A stretch of DNA of 64,000 nucleotides from Delphinapterus leucas (Eukaryota; Chordata; Mammalia; Artiodactyla; Monodontidae). Positions 1 through 10,520 of the stretch are shown here, piece after piece. A program made the position numbers and the translations under genes. How positions within the stretch are numbered: position 1 is the first letter of the stretch; each line of letters starts with the position of its first letter. A model generated the notes under the pieces. That model was not told where the DNA came from. It made no database searches and saw only the letters and a list, made by a program, of their open reading frames with translations. The stretch lies in the NCBI RefSeq assembly GCF_002288925.2, contig NW_022098076.1, positions 81,179,362 through 81,243,361 of the forward strand, in the 5' to 3' direction.

Positions 1-497
1 AGCCGTGTGGATGAAAGGCTCTTGGTGCTGCAGCCAGGAGTCAGTGCTGTGCCTCTGAGGTGGGAGAGCCAACGTCAGGACACTGGTCAACAAGAGACCT
101 CCCAGCTCCACACAATATCAAATGGCGAAAATCTCCCAGAGATCTCCAACTCAACACCAGCACCCAGCTTCACTCAACGACCAGCAAGCTACAGTGCTGG
201 ACATCCTATGCCAAACAACTAGCAAGACAGGAACACAACCCCACCCATTAGCAGAGAGGCTGCCTAAAATCATAAGTCCACAGGCACCCCAAAACACACC
301 ACCAGAAGTGGACCTGCCTACCAGAAAGACAAGATCCAGCCTCATCCACCAGAACACAGGCACTAGTCCCCTCCACCAGGAAGCCCACACAACCCACTGA
401 ACCAACCTTAGCCACTGGGGACAGACACCAAAAACAACGGGAACTACGGTCCTGCAGCCTGAAAAAAGGAGACCCCAAACACAGTAAGATAAGCAAA
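1..497 (+). promoter_or_regulatory. L1 5' UTR (3' portion)
   Basis: This is C/A-rich leader sequence before the ORF1 start codon at 498. In intact L1 elements the 5' UTR carries the internal RNA polymerase II promoter. Only the downstream part is inside the window. Short open frames here (for example 7-222 and 122-400) have no recognisable product and I treat them as chance. Confidence 0.7.
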
Positions 498-1382
498 ATG
501 AGAAGACAGAAAAACACACAGCAGATGAAGGAGCAAGATAAAAACCCGCCAGACCTAACAAATGAAGAGGAAATAGGCAGTCTACCTGAAAAAGAATTCA
601 GAATAATGATAGTAAAGATGATCCAAAATCTTGGAAATAGAATAGACAAAATGCAAGAAACATTTAACAAGGACCTAGAAGAACTACAGATGAAACAAAC
701 AACGATGAACAACACAATAAATGAAATTAAAAATACTCTAAATGGGATCAATAGCAGAATAACTGAGGCAGAAGAATGGATAAGTGACCTGGAAGATAAA
801 ATAGTGGAAATAACTACTGCAGAGCAGAATAAAGAAGAAAGAATGAAAAGAACTGAGGACAGTCTCAGAGACCTCTGGGATAACATTAAATGCACCAATA
901 TTCAAATTATAGGGGTTCCAGAAGAAGAAGAGAAAAAGAAAGGGACTGAGAAAATATTTGAAGAGATTATAGTTGAAAACTTCCCTAATATGGGAAAGGA
1001 AATAGTTAATCAAGTCCAGGAAGCACAGAGTCCCATACAGGATAAATCCAAGGAGAAATATGCCAAGACACATATTAATCAAACTGTCAAAAATTAAATA
1101 CAAAGAAAACATATTAAAAGCAGCAAGGGAAAAATAACACACAAGGGAATCCCCATAAGGTTAACAGCTGATCTTTCAGCAGAAACTCTGCAAGCCAGAA
1201 GGGAGTGACAGGACATATTTAAAGTGATGAAGGGGAAAAACCTGCAACCAAGATTACTCTACCTGGCAAGGATCTCATTCAGATTTGATGGAGAAATTAA
1301 AAGCTTTACAGACAAGCAAAAGCTGAGAGAATTCAGCACCACCAAACCAGCATTACAACAACTGCTAAAGGAAATTCTCTAG
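498..1382 (+). pseudogene. L1 ORF1 (ORF1p RNA-binding chaperone), truncated relic
   Basis: The open part (498-1097, 199 residues) has the ORF1p layout: a charged N-terminus, a long glutamate/lysine-rich coiled coil with heptad-like spacing at about residues 25-115, and the start of the RRM domain, marked by 'NIQIIGVPEEEE' near residue 135. A stop at 1095-1097 ends it early. Sequence typical of the ORF1 C-terminal domain continues in another frame and ends at a TAG at 1380-1382, with a further in-frame stop at 1134-1136. ORF1p normally has about 330-370 residues and trimerises on L1 RNA. This copy would lack most of its RNA-binding half. Confidence 0.9.
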
Positions 1383-1440
1383 GCAAGAAACACCAGAGAA
1401 GGAAAAGACCTACGATAATGAAACCAAAACAATTAAGAAA
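1383..1440 (+). other. L1 inter-ORF spacer
   Basis: About 60 A-rich bases separate the decayed ORF1 stop from the first ORF2 methionine (ATG at about 1441). This is the short spacing expected in mammalian L1. Confidence 0.6.
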
Positions 1441-4400
1441 ATGGGAATAGGAACATACATATCGATAATTACCTGAAATGTAAATGGACTAAATGCTCCC
1501 ACCAAAAGACACAGATTGGCTGAATGGATACAAAAACAAGACCCATATATTTGCTGTCTACAAGAGACCCACTTCAGACCTAGAGACACATACAGACTGA
1601 AAGTAAGGGGATGGAAAAAGATATTTCATGCAAATGGAAACCAAAAGAAAGCTGGAGTAGCAATTCTCATATCAGACAAAATCGACTTTAAAATAAAGAC
1701 TACTAGAAGAGACAAAGAAGGCCACTACATAATGATCAAGGGATCAATCCAAGAAGAAGATATAAAAATTGTAAATATTTATGCATGCAACATAGGAGCA
1801 CCTCAATACATAAGGCAAATACTAACAGCCATAAAAGGGGAAATCGACAGTAACACATTCATAGTAGGGGATTTTAACACCCCACTTTCACCAATGGACA
1901 GATCATCCAAAACGAAAATAAATAAAGAAACACAAGCTTTAAATGATACATTAAACAAGATGGACTTAATTGATATTTATAGGACATTCCATCCAAAAAC
2001 AACAGAATACACATTTTTCTCAAGTGCTCATGGAACATTCTCCAGGATAGATCATATCTTGGGTCACAAATCAAGCCTTGGTAAATTTAAGAAAATTGAA
2101 ATTGTATCAAGTATCTTTTCCGGCCACAACGCTATGAGACTAGATATCAATTACAGGAAAAGATCTGTAAAAAATACAAACACATGGAGGCTAAACAATA
2201 CACTACTTAATAACGAAGTGATCACTGAAGAAATCAAAGAGGAAATAAAAAAATACCTAGAAACAAATGACAATGGAGACACGACAACCCAAAACCTATG
2301 GGATGCAGCAAAAGCAGTTCTAAGAGGGAAGTTTATAGCAATACAATCCTACCTTAAGAAACAGGAAACATCTCGAATAAACAACCTAACCTTGCACCTA
2401 AAGCAATTAGAGAAAGAAGAACAAAAAAACCCCAAAGTTAGCAGAAGGAAAGAAGTCATAAAAATCACATCAGAAATAAATGAAAAAGAAATGAAGGAAA
2501 CGATAGCAAAGATCAATAAAACTAAAAGCTGGTTCTTTGAGAAGATAAACAAAATTGATAAACCATTAGCCAGACTCATCAAGAAAAAAAGGGAGAAGAC
2601 TCAGATCAATAGAATTAGAAATGAAAAAAGAGAACTAACAAATGACACTGCAGAAATACAAAAGATCATGAGAGATTACTACAAGCAACTCTATGCCAAT
2701 AAAATGGACAACCTGGAAGAAATGAACAAATTCTTAGAAATGCACAAACTGCCAAGCCTGAATCAGGAAGAAATAGAAAATATGAGCAGACCAATCACAA
2801 GCACTGAAATTGAAAGTGTGATTAAAAATCTTCCAACAAAAAAAGCCCAGGACCAGATGACTTCACAGGTGAATTCTGTAAAACATTTAGAGAAGAGCTA
2901 ACACCTATCCTTCTCAAACTCTTCCAAAATATAGCAGAGGGAGGAACATTCCCAAACTCATTCTATGAGGCCACCATCACCCTGATACCAAAACCAGACA
3001 AGGATGTCACAAAGAAAGAAAACTACAGGCCAATATCACTGATGAACATAGATGCAAAAATCCTCAACAAAATACTAGCAAACAGAATCCAACAGCACAT
3101 TAAACAGATCATACACCATGATCAAGTGGGGTTTATTCCAGGAATGCAAGGTTTCTTCAATATATGCAAATCAATCAATGTGATACACCATATTAACAAA
3201 TTGAAGGAGAAAAACCGTATGATCATCTCAATAGATGCAGAGAAAGCTTTCGGCAAAATTCAACATCCATTTATGATAAAAACCCTGCAAAACGTAGGCA
3301 TAGAGGGAACTTTCCTCAACATAATAAAGGCCATATATGACAAACCCACAGCCAACATCATCCTCAATGGTGAAAAACTGAAAGTATTTACACTAGAATC
3401 AGGAACAAGACAAGGTTGCCCACTCTCACCACTCTTATTAACCACCACTCTATTAACATAGTTTTGGAAGTTTTAACCACAGCAATCAGAGAAGAAAAGG
3501 AAATAAAAGGAATCCAAATTGGAAAAGAAGAAGTAAAGCTGTCACTGTTTGCAGATGACATGATACTATACACAGAGAATCCTGAAGATGCTACCAGAAA
3601 ACTACTAGAGCTAATCAATGAATTTGGTAAAGTAGCAGGATACAAAATTAATGCACAGAAATCTCTGGCATTCCTATACACTAATGATGAAAAATCTGAA
3701 AATCAAATCAAGAAAACACTCCCATTTACCACTGCAACAAAAAGAATAAAATATCTAGGAATAAACCTACCTAAGGAGACAAAAGACCTGTATGCAGAAA
3801 ATTATAAGACACTGATGAAAGAAATTAAAGATGATACAAAGAGATGGAGAGATATACCATGTTCTTGGATTGGAAGAATCATCATTGTGAAAATGACTAT
3901 ACTACCCAAAGCAATCTACAGATTCAATGCAATCAATAGCAAACTACCACTGGCATTTTTCACAGAAAAAGAACAAAAATTTTCACAATTTGTATGGAAA
4001 CACAAAAGACCCCGAATAGCCAAAGCAATCTTGAGAACGGAAAATGGAGCTGGAGGAATCAGTCTCCCTGACTTCAGACTATACTACAAAGCTACAGTAA
4101 TCAAGACAGTATGGTACTGGCACAAAAACAGAAAGATAGATCAATGGAACAGGATAGAAAGCCCAGAGATAAATCCATGCACATATGGTCACCTTATCTT
4201 TGATAAAGGAGGCAGGAATGTACAGTGGAGAAAAGACAGCCTCTTCAATAATTGGTGCTGGGAAAACTGGACAGGTACCTGTATAAGTATGAGATCACAT
4301 CATTCCCTAACACCATACACAAAAATAAGCTCAAAATGGATTAAAGACCTAAATGTAAGGCCAGAAACTATCAAACTCTTAGAGGAAAACATAGGCAGAA

Positions 4401-5272
4401 CACTCTATGACATACATCACAGCAAGATCCTTTTTGACCCACCTCCAAGAGAAATGGAAATAAAAGCAAAAATAAACAAATGGGACCTAATGAAACTTCA
4501 AAGATTTTGCACAGCAAAGGAAACCATAAACAAGACCAAAAGACAACCCTCAGAATGGGAGAAAATATTTGCAAATGAAGCAACTGACAAAGGATTAATC
4601 TCAAAAATTTACAAGCAGCTCATGCAGCTCAATAACAAAAAAACAAACAACCCAATCCAAAAATGGGCAGAAGACCTGAATAGACATTTCTCTAAAGAAG
4701 ATATACAGACTGCTAACAAACACATGAAAGAATGCTCAACATCATTAATCATTAGAGAAATGCAAATCAAAACTACACTGAGATATCATCTCACACTATT
4801 CAGAATGGCCATCATCAAAAAGTCTAGAAACAATAAATGCTGGAGAGTGTGTGGAGAAAAGGGAACCCTCTTACACTCTTGGTGGGAATGTAAATTGATA
4901 CACCCACTGTGGAGAACAGTATGGAGGTTCATTAAAAAATTACAAATAGAACTACCATATGACCCCGCAATCCCACTATTGGGCATATACCCTGAGAAAA
5001 CCATAATTCAAAAAGAGTCATGCACCAAAATGTTCATTGCAGCTCTATTTACAATAGGCCGGAGATGGAAACAACCTAAGTGTCCATCATCGGATGAATG
5101 GATAAAGAAGATGTGGCACGTATATACAATGGAATATTACTCAGCCATAAAAAGAAACGAAATTGATCTATTTGTAATGAGGTGGATAGACCTAGAGTCT
5201 GTCATACAGAGTGAAGTAAGTCAGAAAGAGAAAGACGAATACCATATGCTAACACATATATATGGAATTTAA
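1441..5272 (+). pseudogene. L1 ORF2 (endonuclease / reverse transcriptase), frameshifted relic
   Basis: ORF2 encodes the enzyme that nicks target DNA and reverse-transcribes L1 RNA in place. Three open segments cover nearly all of it: 1516-2901, 3042-3461 and 3416-5272. The first holds the apurinic-type endonuclease motifs QETH (catalytic Glu at 1564-1566), GDFN (about 1868) and DHIL (about 2050). The second has the RT motif IDAEKAF (about 3231-3251). The third has the RT catalytic box FADD (3548-3559) and the C-terminal cysteine region (C-x3-C near 4838, then H and C before 4895). Breaks are a TGA at about 1474 just after the ATG, a frameshift near 2850, and an insertion near 3430-3455. The total span fits the usual length of about 1275 codons, so decay is by small lesions, not deletion. 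Confidence 0.93.
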
Positions 5273-5648
5273 GAAAAAAAAATGTCATGAAGAACCTAGG
5301 GGTTAGACAGGAATAAAGACACAGACCTACTAGAGAATGGACTTGAGTATATGGGGAGGGGGAAGGGTATGCTGTGACAAAGTGAGAGAGAGGCATGGAC
5401 ATATATACACTACCAAACGTAAGGTAGATAGCTAGTGGGAAGCAGCCCCATAGCACAGAGGGATCAGCTCGGTGCTTTGTGACCACCTAGAGGGTTGGGA
5501 TAGGGAGGGTGGGAGGGAGGGAGACGCAAGAGGGAAGAGACATGGGAACATATGTATATGTATAACTGATTCACTTTGTTATAAAGCAGAAACTAACACA
5601 CCATTTTAAAGCAATTATACTCCAGTAAAGATGTAAAAAAAAAAAAAA
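5273..5648 (+). other. L1 3' UTR and A-tail
   Basis: This contains the G-rich tract typical of L1 3' UTRs (purine-rich runs at about 5354-5367 and 5495-5525) and the conserved end with 'ataaagcagaaactaacaca'. It is followed by a run of A's broken only by the last bases before a G run at about 5649. Confidence 0.85.
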
Positions 5649-6150
5649 GGGGGGGCAGTGACCCAATTCCTGGAAATCCCCACCCCTTCCCCAAAATAGC
5701 TGGAATACTCCTCCCACTCATTAGCCTATGAAATGACCCACCCCTATAAAAACTGACAACCCCATACCCTGGTGCCACTCTCCCCTTCTGAGATGGCCCA
5801 CACTCTGTCTGCGGAGTGTCTTTCTCTCTAAATAAATCCACTTCTTACCTATCACTTTGTCTCTCACTGAATTCTTTTTCTTCAATATATAGTGTAATAT
5901 TTTATTGAGGTATAATTGATATATAACATTATGTTAGTTTTGGGTACAACATATTGATTCAATATTTGTATGTATTGCACAATGATTATCACGGTAACTC
6001 TAGTTAATATCTCTCTCACTGAATTCTTTCTGTGATGAGACATCAAGAACTTGAGCTTCATTAAGTCCTGTTACCAGGTGTGTGATCTCAGTTAGAGAAC
6101 CATGGGTTCAAGACCCAATCTGAGTTGCACGGTTTCAGTGTCACATGGGA
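5649..6150 (+). repeat. Endogenous retrovirus LTR (ERV1-like), solo or partial, interrupted
   Basis: The LTR call rests on promoter-like architecture: a TATA box 'ctataaaaac' at about 5744, then about 85 bases on a polyadenylation signal AATAAA at about 5830, then a T/C-rich U5-like stretch. The AATAAA and TATA order reads on the plus strand. The right boundary is uncertain and is placed where LTR-like text fades. The L1 tail abuts the left side, so the L1 may have inserted into or beside this LTR. No gag, pol or env reading frames follow. Assignment to class I is from general resemblance only. Confidence 0.55.
5878..6011 (-). mobile_element. Nested L1 3'-UTR fragment with 18-bp target duplication
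   Basis: The 18-mer 'tctctcactgaattcttt' occurs at 5860-5877 and again at 6012-6029, bracketing 134 bases. The interior ('ttattgaggtataattgata...') resembles the reverse complement of L1 3' UTR sequence, the same kind of text that opens the minus-strand L1 at 33335. The duplication is what target-primed reverse transcription leaves, so this is a severely truncated insertion into the LTR. Confidence 0.7.
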
Positions 6151-8395
6151 ATATGCTTAATTCTCCCAGCAGCCATGTGCACAAAACATGCTAAGTGCTG
6201 CCAACTGGGGATGCTCACTGGGCCTTGGTATCCAGGAGTTCTACTGCGGATCAGTCCTGAAGGTGGGTAGAGCCCATGTGACTGATCTCAGGTACTCAGA
6301 CTTCAGCCCCAACCCAGAGTTAAAAAAAAAAAAAAAATAGGTGTTTACCATCAATCACATTGTCAGGATAAACTGTCACACTGCAGTAGCATGGCCCCAT
6401 CCCTCAGGCATAAAAAACAGTCTTATCAGGCAGAACATTCCAAGGGCTCAGAGGTTATCTCCCTAGAGCCAGCCAGCTGGAGGCAGGTTTTTATTTAGAA
6501 AGTGCTGGGTCTGAGCAACCCAGACCTGCTGAATTAACCCTTTCCTGTACTAGTTACGATCTGAGAAAAAGAAGGATCCCCTCAAATGCTTTTTTGGAAT
6601 AAAAAAGGACAATGGGACCAATCCAATCCTCATGGATTCAGTGGAAACCCCATGACCAAGGTTTTAACCTTAACTTCCACCTGAAGTTCAAAAATATTTA
6701 TTTATGTAACAAACATTAAGTAGATATCTTGATAGCAATATGAAGTTCACAGCTTCTGCCCTGAAGACACTCGCAATCTTGAGGTAGAGGCACCATGTTG
6801 TCAATGTATTATCATGTATCTCTGAGCCACAATGTTCTCTGCTCCTGTAGCATCTGATGTCATCCATTAATGCTGCGGAAGAGGTAATGGGGGAAGTTTC
6901 ACAGGAGCTGACACCTGAACTGAGGCCCAGGTGGTGGCCAAGAATTGCCAGGTCAACAGTGAGCAGGGTACCCTCAAGGCAGGAAAGGAAAAGGTAGGAT
7001 TTTCAAACCAAGGGTACAGCACTTGTATTAGAGACAGAGAGCTCAGTGTATTGGGGGTTTCTGGATTATCATATAAATAATGAGGACTTTTCTAAGTCCT
7101 CATTATTTATATGATATCATGTAAAAGAGGACTTTTCTAAGTCCTCTCTCTAAGGTCAACTTTGTAAGGCTAGTTTTTACTGGGTAGTTTATGGCAGCTT
7201 CCCAACATTTTTTACATCATAGCACTCATAAAAAGTAATCCAACTTGGCTCTCAGGCCTCCTTGACAATTTTTGCTCATTCTAAATTCTTATGCTACTAT
7301 TTTTCATCTATTAACAGGAGCATGAGATGAGAGAATCAATAAATGGAGAACCTTTACATTTACCAACACAAAATAACTTATTCTCTTTTATGCTGCCTGT
7401 CCTTCCTTACCTGCTCATCTGTTCTAAATTTTTAAAAGAAACTGCCTTTCTTGTCCCTTATAAGTAATATCTTAGCTAGGTCTAGTGTGAATTGTAATTT
7501 ATTGGTGGTTCCCATTCCCATGGCAAATACCACCTTCTGCTATAGTAAGCTTCTTTGAAAGGTGTTTTTCCATTTCTGTTTACCAATGTGCCTTCATACC
7601 TTTGTTTTCACATCACTTGCATTTGTACAGATCTCACATGGTATCTATAAAGCAATTCAACTCATTTTTGGAGCAGAGGGCAAAGGAAGGCTGAAGAGAC
7701 AGAGAGGAATTAGCACATCACTACTTTCTACTCCATGAGTTAGAAAAAAAATAATCAGAAAGGGAAGTTGCATTCTAACAAAAAGCCAACCTCTGTAATA
7801 ATCACGTAGAAGAGTCATACAGTGTCCATGTGACACAGTTAAAAACACAAAGAGTGTACACCTTTGGGTAGAAGCGAACCATATATGTATATTTTTAGGA
7901 GGCTGTTCTTCTTTGTACAACCACATCAACAAAACCCTCGGGTTCTCTCACCTTGCTGGTAAGAGCTGGTGATGGGTTTGCCACCCAGATGAATGGCTTC
8001 AACCTAAAAGCTCAGTGTCGCTCACATAAAAGATATTGAATTAAGGCTGACCTGGAAATGTGATAGTTTAACTTCTGGTCCCAACTCACTTGTGTTCTTT
8101 TCTTGTTTCTTCTTTCTCAAGAAAATAAACATATCTTTATGGTACCACCACTAAGTGCTCAGTTTTAAACTTGGTCACTTTAATATCACAGGAACAACTG
8201 CAGCCAATTAGGTGCCATATTGAATTTAGTTTTTTGTCATCCAGTTTCGTTTAGCAAACATTTATTGATATTTTACTGAGTGTCAGGCACTGATACGATT
8301 TCTGGGGACCCAGCTGCAGACAGAAGTGCAGCAGTGTCACCTGAAGTTTTGGGAGCCTGTCGTGCTTAAGAAATACAAGATTTTTATGCTATTTA
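6151..8395. other. Intergenic DNA, mostly unclassified
   Basis: No gene is visible. A 16-A run lies near 6322. Text around 6840-7000 looks like old, decayed interspersed repeat. A perfect hairpin lies at 7067-7116 (separate entry). 8235-8330 resembles the 3' end of an L2 element. The small open frame at 7657-7932 on the minus strand has no recognisable product. Confidence 0.5.
7067..7146. repeat. Perfect inverted repeat (23-bp arms, 4-base loop) plus partial copy
   Basis: Arm 7067-7089 is the exact reverse complement of arm 7094-7116, with loop TTCT at 7090-7093. The centre of the hairpin, 'gaggacttttctaagtcctc' (7082-7101), recurs exactly at 7127-7146 and forms a second, shorter hairpin. 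It is not part of any transposon I recognise. Confidence 0.95.
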
Positions 8396-8547
8396 TTATT
8401 TATTTATTTGTTTGTCTGTTTGTTTGTTTATTTAGGCTGCTCCGGGTCTTAGTTGAGGCATGTGGGATCTTCGTTGTGGCATGTGGACTCTTAGTTGCAG
8501 CAAGCACATGGGATCTAGTTCCCTGTTGGACCACCAGGGAAGTCCCT
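8396..8547 (-). mobile_element. CHR-type SINE, short/decayed
   Basis: Reading the minus strand, it begins 'agggacttccctggtggtcc', the tRNA-derived CHR head, and ends in a degenerate TTTG/TTTA tract on the plus strand, which is the A-rich tail. It is shorter and more diverged than other copies here, so it is older. Confidence 0.8.
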
Positions 8548-8731
8548 AATTTCTGAACTCAAGACAATACAAGAGATAGTATATCTTGATCAAAAATAAA
8601 CTATACTGGTGATCCTCTAGAAATGAGCAGACTGCTTGCTGGTCTAATGAATTTCTTATTTTTTTAATGAATTTCTTAAGGTACTTCAAAAACATTCCAA
8701 TCTGGGAGTGTTAAGGAAAATATACCTTTTT

Positions 8732-8864
8732 AATTTAATTTTTTTTTTAGCCACACCATGCGGGTTGTGGGATCTTAGTTCCCCGACGAGGGTTTGAACC
8801 CAGGCCCACGGCAGTGAAAGCCCTGAGTCCTAACCACTGGACCACCAGGGAATCGCCAAAAAAC
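8732..8864 (-). mobile_element. CHR-type SINE, short form
   Basis: The minus-strand head ('ccctggtggtccagtggtta') and a T-run on the plus strand mark a reverse insertion. The 10-mer 'ataccttttt' lies on both sides (8722-8731 and 8865-8874) as the target duplication. Confidence 0.85.
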
Positions 8865-8874
8865 ATACCTTTTT

Positions 8875-9365
8875 GAAGGGGGGGGGTGTTTCAGATTCTG
8901 GTTTGATATCTATAGGTTTCCTCCATTATCCGAAAGCAGGGTGTCCTATGAAACATTTCGTAAGCCAAAATGGTATAAAAGCAGATAAAGCACAGAGGCT
9001 TATAGACACAGTTCAAAGCTATGGCGGCTTGAGGCTGAGATGCTGACTGTAGCTCCTGGGGAAGGAGCTTGGTAGCACCAGTCTCCTGTTCAGGGTGCCC
9101 ACTGCCTTTATAATGGCTCCCCGCAAAACACACACTGAACCCTGTTTCATTTTCTGCTTTTTTGTAAAATCAAAAATCCTCTTCAGATTTCTTTTGGTTA
9201 TAGAAAACAGGTACTAATACAGGTCTTTTGTAAAAGCCAAGGGGCGTAAAGCGAACTTCCGAAAAGTAAGGAATAACTATAAGAGAAATTGTGTCAGTGA
9301 ATATAAGACTTTAACAGGCCCTTTAGGAGATTCAGAAAAGCAGTCTTTCTCTGACTCTCTGTCTC
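8875..9365. other. Unclassified, possibly an old DNA-transposon remnant
   Basis: Phrases such as 'ttatccgaaagcagg' (about 8926) and 'gcgtaaagcgaacttccg' (about 9244) recall ends of old MER-type elements, but I cannot place them in a family. No gene is seen. Confidence 0.25.
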
Positions 9366-9425
9366 TCACTCACACACATACACACATAAACACATACACA
9401 CACATACACACACACACACACACAC
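9366..9425. repeat. (CA)n microsatellite
   Basis: Interrupted CA dinucleotide run with TACA/AACA variants, ending in about ten clean CA units. Confidence 0.9.
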
Positions 9426-10132
9426 CTGGCTCTCAAGGATTGTTCATGTCAGCAAGAGATAGGGCATGTATATAAATATTTATAATACTAAAAATAATAA
9501 GTACCCTGGGAGGTACTAATGTAAAATAAAGGGGTTTTAGAGGGGGAAGGAAGGCTGGAATAAGAGAGGAGTCATGAAAGTGACACTTGAGCTGGGTATT
9601 AAAGAATCTGGACATAGGGAGGGGGTAAATAACATTTAAGGTGAAAGGAAAAAGTAGAACAAGCAACAGCCAAGAAGAAGAGGAACACATCGACCTGTGA
9701 AAGGATGGGATATGTGACTTAGAATTCAGATGATGGAAGGTCTCAAAAGCCAGACAGAGAAGCTGCATCAGCAACCTCAGAAGCCAGGTAAAAATTTAGT
9801 ACAGGGTGACAAGTGTGCAAATCTGTGAGGTGGGCAGGTATAGTGGTGGAGACTGGAGAAGTCAGCAGTGCACACCCTCCAGCTTCAGTTGATTATTGCA
9901 TGTAGATGTGCAGGCCCTAAGTGGCCAGTTCTTACAATTTTTCAAGAGAAGGGGAAAAAAATCTAAGTTTTATATAAAATCACAAAATTGATTCCATTTT
10001 TCATACAGTGAGGGCCAAACAAAATTTGTATGCAGGCTCAGAGTAGCTTGTGGTACCCAATTTGTACCTCTACAAAACTGACTTCTTGTGTGGATAGTAA
10101 CATTATCTTTCTACTTCTCAGCAGCCTCAATT

Positions 10133-10504
10133 CTTTTTTTTTAAATAAATTTATTTAGTTTTTTTTTTTTAATTTTAATTTTTGGCTGTGTTGGGTCTTC
10201 GTTGCTGTGAATGGGCTTTCTCTAGTTGCAGCGAGTGGGGTCTACTCTTCATTGCAGTGCACAAGCTTCTCATTGCGGTGGCTTCTCTTGCTGTGGAGCA
10301 CGAGCTTTAGGCATGCGGGCTTCAGTAGTTGTGGCATGTGGGCTCAGTAGTTGTGGCTCGTGGGCCCTAGAGCACAGGCTCATTAATTGTGGCGCACAAG
10401 CTTAGTTGCTCTGCAGCATGTGGGATCTTCCCAGACCAGGACTTGAACCCCTGTCCCCTGCATTGGCAGGTGGATTCTTAACTGCTGTGCCACCAGGGAA
10501 GTCC
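10133..10504 (-). mobile_element. CHR-2-type SINE, full length
   Basis: A long-form (about 370 bp) SINE in reverse orientation, with the head at the right ('gggacttccctggtggcaca' on the minus strand) and the AAAT/A tail at the left. The 16-mer 'ctcagcagcctcaatt' flanks it exactly at 10117-10132 and 10505-10520. The short open frame inside it is not a gene. Confidence 0.95.
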
Positions 10505-10520
10505 CTCAGCAGCCTCAATT

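Larger units (their letters stand above)
1..5648 (+). mobile_element. LINE-1 retrotransposon, near full length, inactive
   Basis: A sense-strand LINE-1 opens the window. In order it shows the end of a 5' UTR (to 497), an ORF1 relic (498-1382), a short spacer, an ORF2 relic (about 1441-5272), a 3' UTR ending with the usual L1 text 'gtaaagatgtaaaa', and an A-tail at about 5636-5648. The left end lies outside the window, so the 5' terminus and target-site duplication cannot be checked. Both reading frames are broken, so it cannot move by itself. The 3' UTR closely matches a second L1 end at 57473-57581, so both come from one fairly recent cetartiodactyl L1 lineage. Family assignment rests on the ORF2 motifs and gene order. 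The subfamily is not determined. Confidence 0.95.
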
